Assembly (NCBI RefSeq): GCF_001864895.1
Contig: NZ_MJGO01000039.1
Location: 149,432 to 213,431 of the forward strand
From: Curtobacterium sp. MCBA15_009
GTDB lineage: Bacteria > Actinomycetota > Actinomycetes > Actinomycetales > Microbacteriaceae
Direction of reading: 5' to 3'
Length of the DNA: 64,000 bases
Positions 19,531 to 26,838 of the stretch are shown piece after piece. Under the pieces are notes generated by a model, which saw only the letters and a list, made by a program, of their open reading frames with translations, had not been told where the DNA came from and did no database searches. A program made the position numbers and the translations under genes. Each line of letters begins with the position of its first letter. The first letter of the stretch is position 1.

Positions 19531-21201
19531 ATGCGCCGATCCGTCCTCTCCGCCGTCGCCACCGGCGCCGCGATCGCCCTCACCGCCACGCTGTTCGGTG
19601 CCGCTCCGGCCGACGCCCACGGGTGGGGGTCGCACGGCCGACCGCCCGGACAGGCGGCAGATGCCCGGCTGACCCCGCGGACGCACTTCACGATGGCGGC
19701 CGACGGGTCCTCCGGAGCGACCCAGGGCGGTGAGGGCATCCCGAACATCGACGTCGTCAAGAAGACCATCGCGACGTACTACGGCGACCCCGGCACCGGT
19801 CTCGCCGACCGCGACGACTCCCCCTACGTCCGAGAGGTGCGCTCGATCGTCGCCCGGCAGAGCGCCCAGCTGCGACGCATCCACGACGCCGCCGTCCGCC
19901 GCGGCGAGAAGCCGGCGATCGTGCTCGACGCGGACGACACCACCCTCTGGACCTACGACATGGAGGTCGCGGACATGCACTTCGTCTTCGACCCCGCCCG
20001 GCAGGACGAGTGGGTGCAGGACGAACGCTTCCCGGCCGTGCCGTCGATGGTCCGGTTCGTGAACCGTGCGCAGGCACTCGGGTTCACCGTGTTCGGGCTC
20101 ACCGGACGGAACGACGACCAGAAGGCCGCGACGGTCCAGAACCTGACGAAGGTCGGGTACACCGCGTTCACGCAAGACCGCTTCTTCACCAAGTGGACCG
20201 GGGCCGGCGCGTCCCAGCAGCCCTCGTACGTCACGTGCGCCACGGCGAAGTGCACCACCGTCGAGTACAAGGCGCTGACCCGCAAGCACATCGAGCAGGA
20301 CCTCGGGTACGACATCGCCCTGAACATCGGCGACCAGTGGAGCGATCTGCAGGGCGGGTACGCCGACCGCTCCCTGAAGCTGCCGAACCCGACCTACTCC
20401 CTGCCCTCCGCCGACCTGCCCGGTGTCTCCGAGCCGCGCCTGTCCCCGCGGACGCAGTTCACCACGGCAGCCGACGGGTCCTCCGGCGCGACCCAGGGCG
20501 GTGAGGGCATCCCGAACATCGACGTCGTCAAGAAGACCATCGCGACCTACTACGGCGACCCCGGCACCGGCCTCGCCGACCGCAGTGACTCCCCCTACAT
20601 CCGCGAACTGCGTGCGATCGTGCGCGGGCAGGCGCCCGTCATCGCCGCGCAGTGCGCCGTCGGCCGCGGGCTCCACCGCAACCCGGCGATCGTCCTCGAC
20701 GCCGACGACACCACCCTCTGGACCTACGACATGGAGGTCGCGGACATGCACTTCGTCTTCGACCCCGCCCGCCAGGACGAGTGGGTGCAGGACGAACGCT
20801 TCCCGGCGACCCCGTCGATGACCTCGCTCGTGTCGGTCGCAGCGCGCTCCGGCTGCACCGTCATCGGGCTGACCGGCCGGAACGACGACCAGCGGGCCGC
20901 CACGATCGAGAACCTGCACCGCGTCGGCTACCCGCAGTTCTCGGCGACGCAGCACGGCACGCAGACCTACTACACGAAGTGGACCGGCGTCGGCGCCTCG
21001 CAGCAGCCGTCGTACGTCACGTGCGCGGCGGCGAAGTGCACCACCGTCGAGTACAAGGCGCAGACCCGAGCGCACATCGAGTCGCGGTCGGGCGGCGGCT
21101 ACGACGTCGTCGCGAACCTCGGCGACCAGTACAGCGACCTGCTCGGCGGCTCGGCGGACCGGACCGTGAAGCTGCCGAACCCGACGTACTACCTGCCCTG
21201 A
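19531..21201 (+). CDS. secreted acid phosphatase, two tandem HAD (class IIIB) domains
   Basis: A 556-aa exported protein. A signal peptide (MRRSVLSAVATGAAIALTA, cleavage near ADAHG) is followed by two copies of one acid-phosphatase domain, about residues 46-296 and 303-556. Each copy has the HAD nucleophile block LDADDTTLWTYD (Asp133/Asp135 and Asp390/Asp392), a GLTGRNDDQ motif and a conserved ATYYGDPGTGLADR. The copies are offset by 771 bp and share long identical DNA stretches, so the duplication is recent or homogenised. ATG 19531 follows AGGTCTGCAGG. Both active sites look intact; the substrate (phosphate monoesters or nucleotides) is inferred from family. Confidence 0.9.
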   Translation: MRRSVLSAVATGAAIALTATLFGAAPADAHGWGSHGRPPGQAADARLTPRTHFTMAADGSSGATQGGEGIPNIDVVKKTIATYYGDPGTGLADRDDSPYVREVRSIVARQSAQLRRIHDAAVRRGEKPAIVLDADDTTLWTYDMEVADMHFVFDPARQDEWVQDERFPAVPSMVRFVNRAQALGFTVFGLTGRNDDQKAATVQNLTKVGYTAFTQDRFFTKWTGAGASQQPSYVTCATAKCTTVEYKALTRKHIEQDLGYDIALNIGDQWSDLQGGYADRSLKLPNPTYSLPSADLPGVSEPRLSPRTQFTTAADGSSGATQGGEGIPNIDVVKKTIATYYGDPGTGLADRSDSPYIRELRAIVRGQAPVIAAQCAVGRGLHRNPAIVLDADDTTLWTYDMEVADMHFVFDPARQDEWVQDERFPATPSMTSLVSVAARSGCTVIGLTGRNDDQRAATIENLHRVGYPQFSATQHGTQTYYTKWTGVGASQQPSYVTCAAAKCTTVEYKAQTRAHIESRSGGGYDVVANLGDQYSDLLGGSADRTVKLPNPTYYLP

Positions 21202-21261
21202 CGGCCGGCACCGGCGCCCGCGCCGGTACCGCTCCCGGTGCCGCGGCCGGCGCCGCTGCCG

Positions 21262-21702
21262 TCAGCGGCGGTGCTTGCCCTTGGCGGCGTCCGGCGCGGC
21301 CAGTGGGTGCGTGCGGAACCACCGGAGCAGCTCGCGCGACCGACTCGTGTCCCCGCTCCGGTCCCCGTCGGCCAGGAACGCGTCGAACCCGTCCGGCAGG
21401 TCCCCGTCGCCGTCGCGGTGGAACGCCATCGTCCACTCGCCGAACCGGGGGGTGTGGATGCGCTCCTCGACGAGCAGACCGACGTCGGTGTGGCGAGGGT
21501 CGTCGATGATGCGCTGGTAGGTCTCGAGCACGGCGGCTTCCGGTCCCTCGACCAGCTGCATGAACCGCCCGTCCTTGAACACGAGCATGCCGGACAGGCC
21601 GGCGGCGGCGTTCCGAGCGCGGGCGTGCTCGAGGAGCGCCTCGAGCTGCGGCTGCTCGAACGGCTCGGCCGCGGCGCTCATGTAGACCAGTGACAGAAGC
21701 AA
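21262..21702 (-). CDS. BLUF-domain blue-light sensor
   Basis: A 146-aa single-domain BLUF photoreceptor that would bind FAD. The flavin-contacting tyrosine is in LLSLVYMSAA, the asparagine/glutamine pair in RARNAAAGLSGMLVF and GRFMQLVEGP, and the C-terminal strand holds WTMAFHRDG. I place the start at TTG 21702 because GGAGG lies exactly five bases upstream and the predicted first strand begins there; an ATG at 21756 adds a non-conserved leader. There is no fused output domain, so it must signal through a partner or be degenerate. Confidence 0.85.
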   Translation of the reverse strand: MLLSLVYMSAAAEPFEQPQLEALLEHARARNAAAGLSGMLVFKDGRFMQLVEGPEAAVLETYQRIIDDPRHTDVGLLVEERIHTPRFGEWTMAFHRDGDGDLPDGFDAFLADGDRSGDTSRSRELLRWFRTHPLAAPDAAKGKHRR

Positions 21703-21910
21703 GACGACCTCCAGTGCTGCGAGCCTCGGAGCACCATGCTGCCGCGCACTGCGCACTCCGGGTCAGCCCCAGAACGGGGACCGGCGACGCATCGGTCCGG
21801 ATCGGCCCATCAGGCCCGGCGGGCGACCCGCCCGGACCCGACCCGAACGGGTCCGGACGGGGCCTTCCCTGATCCCGTTACACCAGGTGTTCGGAGACCG
21901 GGGTCGCCCG

Positions 21911-21973
21911 GATTGGTCGGATCGGTCGGATCGGTCGGATCGGTCGGATCGGTCGGATCGGTCGGATCGGTCG
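21911..21973. repeat. seven tandem copies of a 9-bp unit
   Basis: The unit GATCGGTCG occurs seven times in a row without gaps; the first copy has one T in place of C. It is too short and too regular for CRISPR. It may be a slippage-prone microsatellite or a protein-binding array. Confidence 0.95.
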
Positions 21974-21975
21974 CA

Positions 21976-22016
21976 GTGTGCCCGCGCTGACGTTCGGGTC
22001 GACGACGCGGGCACAC
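21976..22016. terminator. 11-bp inverted repeat beside the tandem array
   Basis: GTGTGCCCGCG (21976-21986) and its exact complement (22006-22016) flank a 19-base loop, immediately after the tandem repeat. It could be a terminator or a binding site; no T-run follows on either strand. Confidence 0.4.
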
Positions 22017-22115
22017 CCGTAACGGGTCAGAACGACCGGACTGATTCGGAGCCCTGTCCGTCTCGGATTGGAGTCGGTCGTCAGACGACGAAGATGCTGC
22101 ACCCCCGCACACACA

Positions 22116-22157
22116 GCAGGGCCCCGATCTGCGGCTGAACGCTGATCGGGGCCCTGC
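22116..22157 (-). terminator. original terminator of tRNA-Thr
   Basis: A perfect 14-bp stem (22116-22129 with 22144-22157) lies just past the 3' end of the tRNA-Thr fragment at attL. Before integration it would have sat directly downstream of the leftward tRNA gene. The prophage brings its own replacement hairpin at 61738-61787. Confidence 0.65.
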
Positions 22158-22160
22158 TTC

Positions 22161-22211
22161 GTGGAGCCGCCTGTCGGAATCGAACCGACGACCTATTCAT
22201 TACGAGTGAAT
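22161..22211. other. attL: 51-bp core with tRNA-Thr 3' fragment
   Basis: Identical base for base to 61788-61838. Fifty of the bases are nucleotides 27-76 of tRNA-Thr (leftward), including the CCA end. The 5' part of the tRNA is absent here, so this copy is a non-functional remnant of the host gene. Confidence 0.95.
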
Positions 22212-22300
22212 AGGAGAGGTAGACTGTGGGTACTCGATAAGCGCCGCTGATCACGGTAGATGGCCGGACTGGTGCGGATCGGGCTACCATCGGAGAGTGC

Positions 22301-22324
22301 AACCGCAATCATGTGATTGCGGTT
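22301..22324. promoter_or_regulatory. 24-bp palindrome upstream of the integrase
   Basis: AACCGCAATCA (22301-22311) and its exact complement (22314-22324) flank a central TG. It lies 36 bp before the integrase GTG and between the att core and the arm-type repeat. It is a likely operator for integrase control or an accessory-factor site. Confidence 0.6.
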
Positions 22325-22327
22325 AGT

Positions 22328-22349
22328 TGTGTGTACTGATGTGTGTACC
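22328..22349 (+). promoter_or_regulatory. putative integrase arm-type site, left end
   Basis: This 22-base stretch, TGTGTGTACTGATGTGTGTA plus CC, matches 61708-61729 at 20 of 22 positions in the same orientation. One copy flanks each side of the att core once the phage is circular, as arm-binding sites of tyrosine integrases do. Confidence 0.55.
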
Positions 22350-22360
22350 TGGAGGTTGCA

Positions 22361-23635
22361 GTGCCGAGGAAGCGCGATTCGGGTGACGGGGCGCTCTACG
22401 CGATCCGCGGGGGCAAGCTCTGGCGGGCCGTCATCGACGACGGCTTCCATCCCGACGGCCGACGTCGTCAGCGGGTCGTCACGTCGAAGACGAAGGAGGG
22501 CGCTCGCCGCAAGCTCGACGCGATCAAGGACCAGATCAAGCAGCACGGCACCGCGCTCGACACGAAGACGACGCTGGACCAGTGGGCGACGCACTGGCTC
22601 GAGACCGTCGGGAAGCCGAATCTCAAGCCGAACACCCTGCTGTCCTACGAGTCGGTCGCGCGGAACTGGATCGTCCCCACGATCGGCGCGAAGAAGGTCG
22701 CGCTGCTCAAGCCGTCCGACGTGCGCATCATGACGAAGGCCGTGGCCGATGCCGGCCGAACCTCGGCGACGTCGCGCAAGGCGTACCAGGTGTTGTCGCT
22801 CATGCTCGAGTCCGCTCGCGTCGAGGGCATCGCCTCCCGCAACGTCTGCGAGGACGTCAACGCTCCCGTGCAGGGCGAGTCGAACCGCGGCGCACTCAGC
22901 ACGGACGCAGCGCTGTCTGTCCTCAAGGTCGCCGCCGAGCACGACGACGGAACCCGCTGGTGGGTGGCACTCCTGAGCGGTCTTCGGCAGGGCGAGCGAA
23001 TCGGGGCGCGGCTCGAGTCCCTCGACCTCGACTCCGAGCAACCGACCATCGGCGTCGAGTGGGCGCTGTCCGAGGTGCCTTTCGAGCACGGGTGCGGACG
23101 ACTCGACGACGACACCTGGCGCTGCGGCAAGAAGCGCGCCGGCTCCTGCTCGAACCGTCGGCTCCGGATCCCCGACGGCTTCGAGTACCAGCAGCTCAAC
23201 GGCCGCCTCTGCCTCATCCGCCCGAAGTCCGGCAAGCCGCGGTACGTGCCACTGATGCCGGCGCTCGCCGAAGCGCTCCGTCGCTACCTGATCAAGACCG
23301 CCGACCGACCGAACCCCTACGGGCTGATCTGGCGGAAGCCGAACGGTGAGCCGCACCTGTGGGGTGAGGATGAGCAGACCTGGCGCGACATCCTCTTCGA
23401 GGCAGGGATCATCGCCGACGAGGACCGCAAGCCCGGCTCCCGCGTCCCGACGACACACTGGGCGAGGCACACGACGACGACCGTTCTCATGGAGCTCGGC
23501 GTCGACGCGAAGATCATCGGCGAGATCGTCGGCCACCAGTCCGAGGCCGTAACTCGCAAGTACCAGCACGTGTCCTCAGCGGCGGCTCGCGAAGCCATGG
23601 ACAAGCTCGGCTCGCACTTCGCGCTCACAAACTGA
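22361..23635 (+). CDS. int: tyrosine recombinase (phage integrase)
   Basis: A 424-aa integrase. An N-terminal arm-binding domain (about 1-55) is followed by a core-binding SAM-like domain (about 65-155) and the catalytic domain. Catalytic residues are Arg in LLSGLRQGERIGARL, His-x-x-Arg in THWARHTTTT, His in IVGHQSEAV and Tyr in RKYQHVS. Between about residues 238 and 275 sits an insertion with spaced Cys/His residues (HGCG, WRCGKK, SCSNR) that may bind zinc. I prefer GTG 22361, with GGAGG five bases upstream, to the ATG at 22343. It drives integration at the adjacent att site. Confidence 0.95.
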   Translation: MPRKRDSGDGALYAIRGGKLWRAVIDDGFHPDGRRRQRVVTSKTKEGARRKLDAIKDQIKQHGTALDTKTTLDQWATHWLETVGKPNLKPNTLLSYESVARNWIVPTIGAKKVALLKPSDVRIMTKAVADAGRTSATSRKAYQVLSLMLESARVEGIASRNVCEDVNAPVQGESNRGALSTDAALSVLKVAAEHDDGTRWWVALLSGLRQGERIGARLESLDLDSEQPTIGVEWALSEVPFEHGCGRLDDDTWRCGKKRAGSCSNRRLRIPDGFEYQQLNGRLCLIRPKSGKPRYVPLMPALAEALRRYLIKTADRPNPYGLIWRKPNGEPHLWGEDEQTWRDILFEAGIIADEDRKPGSRVPTTHWARHTTTTVLMELGVDAKIIGEIVGHQSEAVTRKYQHVSSAAAREAMDKLGSHFALTN

Positions 23636-23644
23636 GCGACTTGC

Positions 23645-23676
23645 TTGACATGGCCCGGGGAGTCCGGTCTTGTAGT
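23645..23676 (+). promoter_or_regulatory. candidate promoter of the HEPN gene
   Basis: A consensus TTGACA (23645-23650) lies 9 bp after the integrase stop. The best -10 is TGTAGT (23671-23676), 20 bp away, so spacing is long. If used, transcription would start within a few bases of GTG 23680, implying a leaderless or nearly leaderless message. Confidence 0.4.
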
Positions 23677-23679
23677 GGT

Positions 23680-24264
23680 GTGACATCTGGAGCACTGCAG
23701 CGCTGGCAGCAGGACAGAGCTCGAAGCCTGGACAACTTGGAAGCAGGGCACACAGCGCTCACGCGGGGAACTCAAGGTCGGCAGTGGTTCACGGAGGAGA
23801 TGAACCACGCACTGATTGTTCGCGTCGCGGGTGAATTTCAAGGGTTCTGTCGCGATCTGTACCTTGAATCTGCGGACTTCGTATCAGCATGCGTCACTGA
23901 TCCAGGGCTCGCAAACATCATGCAGCTGCAGTTCGGCACCGGGATGCAGCTGAGTAGAGCCAACGCCACGTCTGAATCACTCGCAAAGGACTTCAAGCGC
24001 TTCGGCTTCCCACTCTGGCAGGAGATGGCCGTCGTCTACCCCTTCAAGTCTCCCGCCTGGCGAGCAAGCCTGGCGGCGCTCAACGACGCCCGGAACGCGA
24101 TCGCCCATCAGGATGATCTCAAGCTGGCAGCGGTCCGAGCCGCTCAGCCGCTGACCCTGGCCACCGCGCGTCGATGGCGTAGTTCACTGGGATCTCTCGC
24201 CCGAGGCATGGACAATGTAGTGGGCAAGCAAGTGAAGCTACTGATTGGAGCGGCACCATGGTGA
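23680..24264 (+). CDS. HEPN-like protein, candidate RNase
   Basis: A 194-aa protein whose C-terminal half carries ALNDARNAIAHQDD, an R-x4-H motif (Arg138, His143) typical of HEPN RNases. The N-terminal part (RWQQDRARSLDNLEAGHTAL and VAGEFQGFCRDLYLESADF) resembles uncharacterised actinobacterial HEPN proteins as I remember them. Start is uncertain: TTG 23641, ATG 23650 and GTG 23680 are in frame; GTG 23680 suits the promoter and the conserved start. GC content is lower than in the flanking phage genes. It overlaps the next gene by 7 bp, so the two form a coupled pair next to the integrase, a common site for phage cargo. RNase activity is inferred. Confidence 0.7.
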   Translation: MTSGALQRWQQDRARSLDNLEAGHTALTRGTQGRQWFTEEMNHALIVRVAGEFQGFCRDLYLESADFVSACVTDPGLANIMQLQFGTGMQLSRANATSESLAKDFKRFGFPLWQEMAVVYPFKSPAWRASLAALNDARNAIAHQDDLKLAAVRAAQPLTLATARRWRSSLGSLARGMDNVVGKQVKLLIGAAPW

Positions 24265-24485
24265 ACCAACCGACGCCGCGACGTCGTCTGCAGGTTGGCG
24301 ATGCCGTATCGGTACCGTTCGGTCGACGGTGGTTGAACGGAACAGTGATCGAACGGACGAAGAGCATCGGCACCGATCCGAAGGTCGTTGTCAGCGTGCA
24401 CATCGCGGGTGGTCCCGCGGACGAGGAGATGCTCTCCACCTACCGCGAGGAGATCCTGCGGACGCCGGATGGCGATCAGGACTGA
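24258..24485 (+). CDS. small beta-rich partner of the HEPN protein
   Basis: A 75-aa protein of unknown family. The stretch LQVGDAVSVPFGRRWLNGTV followed by VVVSVHIAGG looks like an SH3-like or KOW-type small barrel, which often binds RNA or protein. ATG 24258 overlaps the HEPN stop by 7 bp and has GGAG eight bases upstream. Size, order and coupling fit an antitoxin or accessory factor, but it does not look like a known MNT antitoxin, so that role is only inferred. It converges with the next gene, overlapping it by 10 bp. Confidence 0.65.
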   Translation: MVNQPTPRRRLQVGDAVSVPFGRRWLNGTVIERTKSIGTDPKVVVSVHIAGGPADEEMLSTYREEILRTPDGDQD

Positions 24486-24742
24486 CGAAGACCAGGGAAG
24501 TCGTTGACGCTTCTCGGCGCTCGTGTGTCACGCACCACAAGGATGGTTATCAGCAGATCATCCTCGATCTGAAGCATCTGATGGCTGACGGGCGTCCATC
24601 CCTCGCCTATCACCCGCACAGTCTCTGGAAGGTAGATGTTTACATCTAGAGCCAAGGACTCACCAGTGCCGGCGGGGAGACGATCAGCAGGCTCGCGGAA
24701 GGTCAGGATTTTTGTCTGAAGCATGTTTCGATTGAACACCAT
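24476..24742 (-). CDS. small hypothetical protein, convergent
   Basis: An 88-aa protein of unknown function. LALDVNIYLPETVRVIGEGW and LQIEDDLLITILVVRDT show alternating strand-like hydrophobicity that suggests a real fold. The start may be ATG 24742 or ATG 24724; neither has a clear ribosome site. Codon use is AT-richer than in the structural genes, like its neighbours in this cargo cluster. It is the only leftward gene between the integrase and the repressor. Confidence 0.45.
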   Translation of the reverse strand: MVFNRNMLQTKILTFREPADRLPAGTGESLALDVNIYLPETVRVIGEGWTPVSHQMLQIEDDLLITILVVRDTRAPRSVNDFPGLRQS

Positions 24743-24793
24743 GGCCCGCTAAGCGCTTCCCTTCGACGCTCGCTTCATTGGGCCTGCTCAGGG

Positions 24794-26185
24794 ATGATCA
24801 GAGCTGTGCCGCACTCCTCGAGCCACCTCAATGACAAGCAGGTCCGAGTCCTCCGTTGGATTCAGCGCGGCTGCCCTGACGGCGAGTACGTGGACGGCAA
24901 CTACGGCCACCGCATCACCGCGAAAGCGCTTGCGAGTCGCGGGCTGGTTCGCATCACAGGGCATGGGCCGAGTTGGAAGGCGACGCTGACGGACGCCGGC
25001 GCGTCTCGCGTCGCCGAGCTCAAGCCATCTACGACGGCGGACGCACCCGGAGACGCAGCGGACGACTTGAAGGCGCTGCGCGACCGTCTCGAAGCGGGCG
25101 GCGGACGCTTGGGATTGAACGACCGCGATGACGACATTGACTACCCGAAGCTCGTCTGGCACTTCAACAAGAGCGAGTACCGCCCTCACGGCAAGGAGCT
25201 CCACCTCTCTTACCCGAACTGGCAGGACCGGAAGCATCCGCGACTGGAGTATCGCGATTGGTTCTGGGATCTCGTCGAGAAGCCCGAGGTCCAAGCGATC
25301 GCTCCGAAGTCCCACCTTGGGACGCTCGCAAAGACCTTCCTGGAGTCGAAGGGCGACCAGTTCGTGACGAAGGAGTCACTCCCCCGTGCCGCACGCATCA
25401 TCGAATCGATCGTCCGGCACGCGGCCAAGGCCGGCATCACGACCAGAGACCCACGCGCCGTCGACGAGCGCACTCGACGGGGCGGAGGCTCGGCCAGGGA
25501 GTGGAGTGGGCACATCGAGCTCGACGTAGGCGAGGCCGTATTGCGTGTGCAGGTCCGCGAAGTCGGTGGTCGCGGCGGGGAGAAGTTCGACTGGTCCAGC
25601 GGTGGATCGTTCGACCGGAAGCTCTACGACCAGATTCAGCGCCTGCCTCAGTGGCAGCGCAACCGGAATTATTGGTTCGTTCCGACGGGGAAGCTCGAGC
25701 TACGAGTTGCGCGCCCCGGGTTCGGTTTCGACGGGTCGAAGTGGGGAGACACGAGGACTGACCAACTCGAGGATCGCCTCGGCGATGTGTTCCAGCGACT
25801 CGGCGTCGCTCAGCTTGAGCGGGAAGCGGCAAATTCGCGAGCGAGGGCGGCCGAAGAAGAGCGCGACCGGGACTGGGCGGCGGCCATGACCCGAGCGAAG
25901 GCTCTATTTCGAGCGAATCAGGAGGAGGCTCTGCTCATGGAACAGGCGTCGAGATGGAGACGGCACCACGAGATCACCGCGTTGGTCGAGGAATTGAAGC
26001 GACGCAGCCGCGATGACGGGGCAGACGCAGCGACCGTCGAATGGATCGCCCTCGGCGAAAGAGCAGCTCGCCGGCTCGACCCTTTCGAAGCTCTGGCAGC
26101 ACCCAATTACTCGAACCCAACAGCAGAAAATCTTGAACCGTATCTCGATGGTTGGAGCGCCTACGGACCTCGCCGCGCACACTAA
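24794..26185 (+). CDS. uncharacterised winged-helix / coiled-coil protein
   Basis: A 463-aa protein of unknown function. Residues about 10-75 look like a winged helix (LNDKQVRVLRWIQRGCPDGE, then ALASRGLVRITGHGPSWKAT). The middle (about 235-330) is a strand-rich domain with WSGHIELDVGEAVLRVQVRE and LPQWQRNRNYWFVPTGKLEL. Residues about 335-420 form a charged helical coiled coil. Similar architecture occurs, from memory, in uncharacterised actinobacterial proteins. ATG 24794 (or GTG 24806) has no strong ribosome site. It follows the HEPN pair and precedes the repressor, a usual place for lysogenic-conversion genes. Confidence 0.65.
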   Translation: MIRAVPHSSSHLNDKQVRVLRWIQRGCPDGEYVDGNYGHRITAKALASRGLVRITGHGPSWKATLTDAGASRVAELKPSTTADAPGDAADDLKALRDRLEAGGGRLGLNDRDDDIDYPKLVWHFNKSEYRPHGKELHLSYPNWQDRKHPRLEYRDWFWDLVEKPEVQAIAPKSHLGTLAKTFLESKGDQFVTKESLPRAARIIESIVRHAAKAGITTRDPRAVDERTRRGGGSAREWSGHIELDVGEAVLRVQVREVGGRGGEKFDWSSGGSFDRKLYDQIQRLPQWQRNRNYWFVPTGKLELRVARPGFGFDGSKWGDTRTDQLEDRLGDVFQRLGVAQLEREAANSRARAAEEERDRDWAAAMTRAKALFRANQEEALLMEQASRWRRHHEITALVEELKRRSRDDGADAATVEWIALGERAARRLDPFEALAAPNYSNPTAENLEPYLDGWSAYGPRRAH

Positions 26186-26220
26186 TCGAGACAACGATCG
26201 ATCACGTGCCAGGGCCGGCG

Positions 26221-26718
26221 TCAGCTATTGCCTCGCGATAGATCCCTGAACCGCTCCTTGAGCTCGTTGAGGAGAACGTCGGTGTTGTACGCACTCAACG
26301 CCTCACGCACCGCCAACCGTGCGTCGTAGGCCTGCTGCTGCTGTTCGAGCACATATTCGGAGTTCGATCGCAGCGCTTCGGAGTATTCATCAGGCGACAG
26401 ATCGAAGCTAGCCGCACGCTGAGCGAACTCTGCTTCCAAGCGTTCCTTGTCGTCCTGTGACAACGTCTCCGGATCAAGGAAAAGTCGCTTGAAGTCCTCG
26501 AATGTCAGGTCTGGATCGCCACTCATCTCGCGGTGATCGACGTACCTCAGCTCATCGCGGAGGACGCGCTGCACCTTGTAAGCCTGCCTAGGCGGCACAC
26601 CCTTCGACTCCCAGTTGGCCACCGTCTTCTGGTGCACGCCGAGCTCGTCAGCGAGCTGTCCTTGAGTCCAGCCGTGCAGCTGACGGGCGTCGCGCAGCTT
26701 CATCCAGGAGATGTTCAT
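26221..26718 (-). CDS. XRE-family repressor (prophage immunity)
   Basis: A 165-aa regulator. Residues about 5-45 form a classic XRE helix-turn-helix (LRDARQLHGWTQGQLADELG, HQKTVANWESKGVPP). The C-terminal 110 residues are acidic and helical, with no LexA-type protease site, so induction would not go through RecA-stimulated self-cleavage. It is divergent from a Cro-like gene across a 120-bp region with repeated TGGCAAGA sites. That geometry identifies it as the likely CI-type repressor. ATG 26718. Confidence 0.85.
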   Translation of the reverse strand: MNISWMKLRDARQLHGWTQGQLADELGVHQKTVANWESKGVPPRQAYKVQRVLRDELRYVDHREMSGDPDLTFEDFKRLFLDPETLSQDDKERLEAEFAQRAASFDLSPDEYSEALRSNSEYVLEQQQQAYDARLAVREALSAYNTDVLLNELKERFRDLSRGNS

Positions 26719-26728
26719 GCCTCAACCC

Positions 26729-26838
26729 TGGCAAGAACTGGCAAGAGAAGCAACTACGCATCGGCACCAGTTAGGGGTATTGCCAAATTTATCGTTGCCT
26801 GTCTTGCATCTTCACTCCCTCTTGCCTATCTTTGACGC
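26729..26838. promoter_or_regulatory. immunity operator/promoter region
   Basis: TGGCAAGA occurs twice, one helical turn apart (26729-26736, 26739-26746), near the repressor start. Inverted copies TCTTGCA (26802-26808) and TCTTGCC (26820-26826) lie near the Cro-like gene. TTGCAT (26804-26809), 17 bp, then TATCTT (26827-26832) makes a good rightward promoter overlapping both inverted copies. Transcription would begin at or next to ATG 26839, so the Cro-like message is probably leaderless. Binding is inferred. Confidence 0.65.

Larger units (their letters stand above)
21703..22160. other. 458-bp gene-free GC-rich spacer before attL
   Basis: No convincing gene is seen. The stretch holds many short inverted repeats of CCCGACC/GGTCGGG type (about 21780-21870), a 9-bp tandem repeat (21911-21973), an 11-bp dyad (21976-22016) and the hairpin at 22116-22157. 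In the uninterrupted chromosome it lay directly downstream of tRNA-Thr. Confidence 0.7.

Noticed and set aside
21911..21973. Short regular repeats as a CRISPR array
   Set aside because: Units are 9 bp with no spacers and no cas genes; this is a simple tandem repeat.
22162..22211. A second tRNA-Thr gene at attL
   Set aside because: Only nucleotides 27-76 are present; the acceptor 5' strand, D arm and half the anticodon stem are missing.
26221..26718. LexA/CI-type self-cleaving repressor
   Set aside because: No Ala-Gly cleavage site or Ser-Lys dyad region is visible in the C-terminal part.
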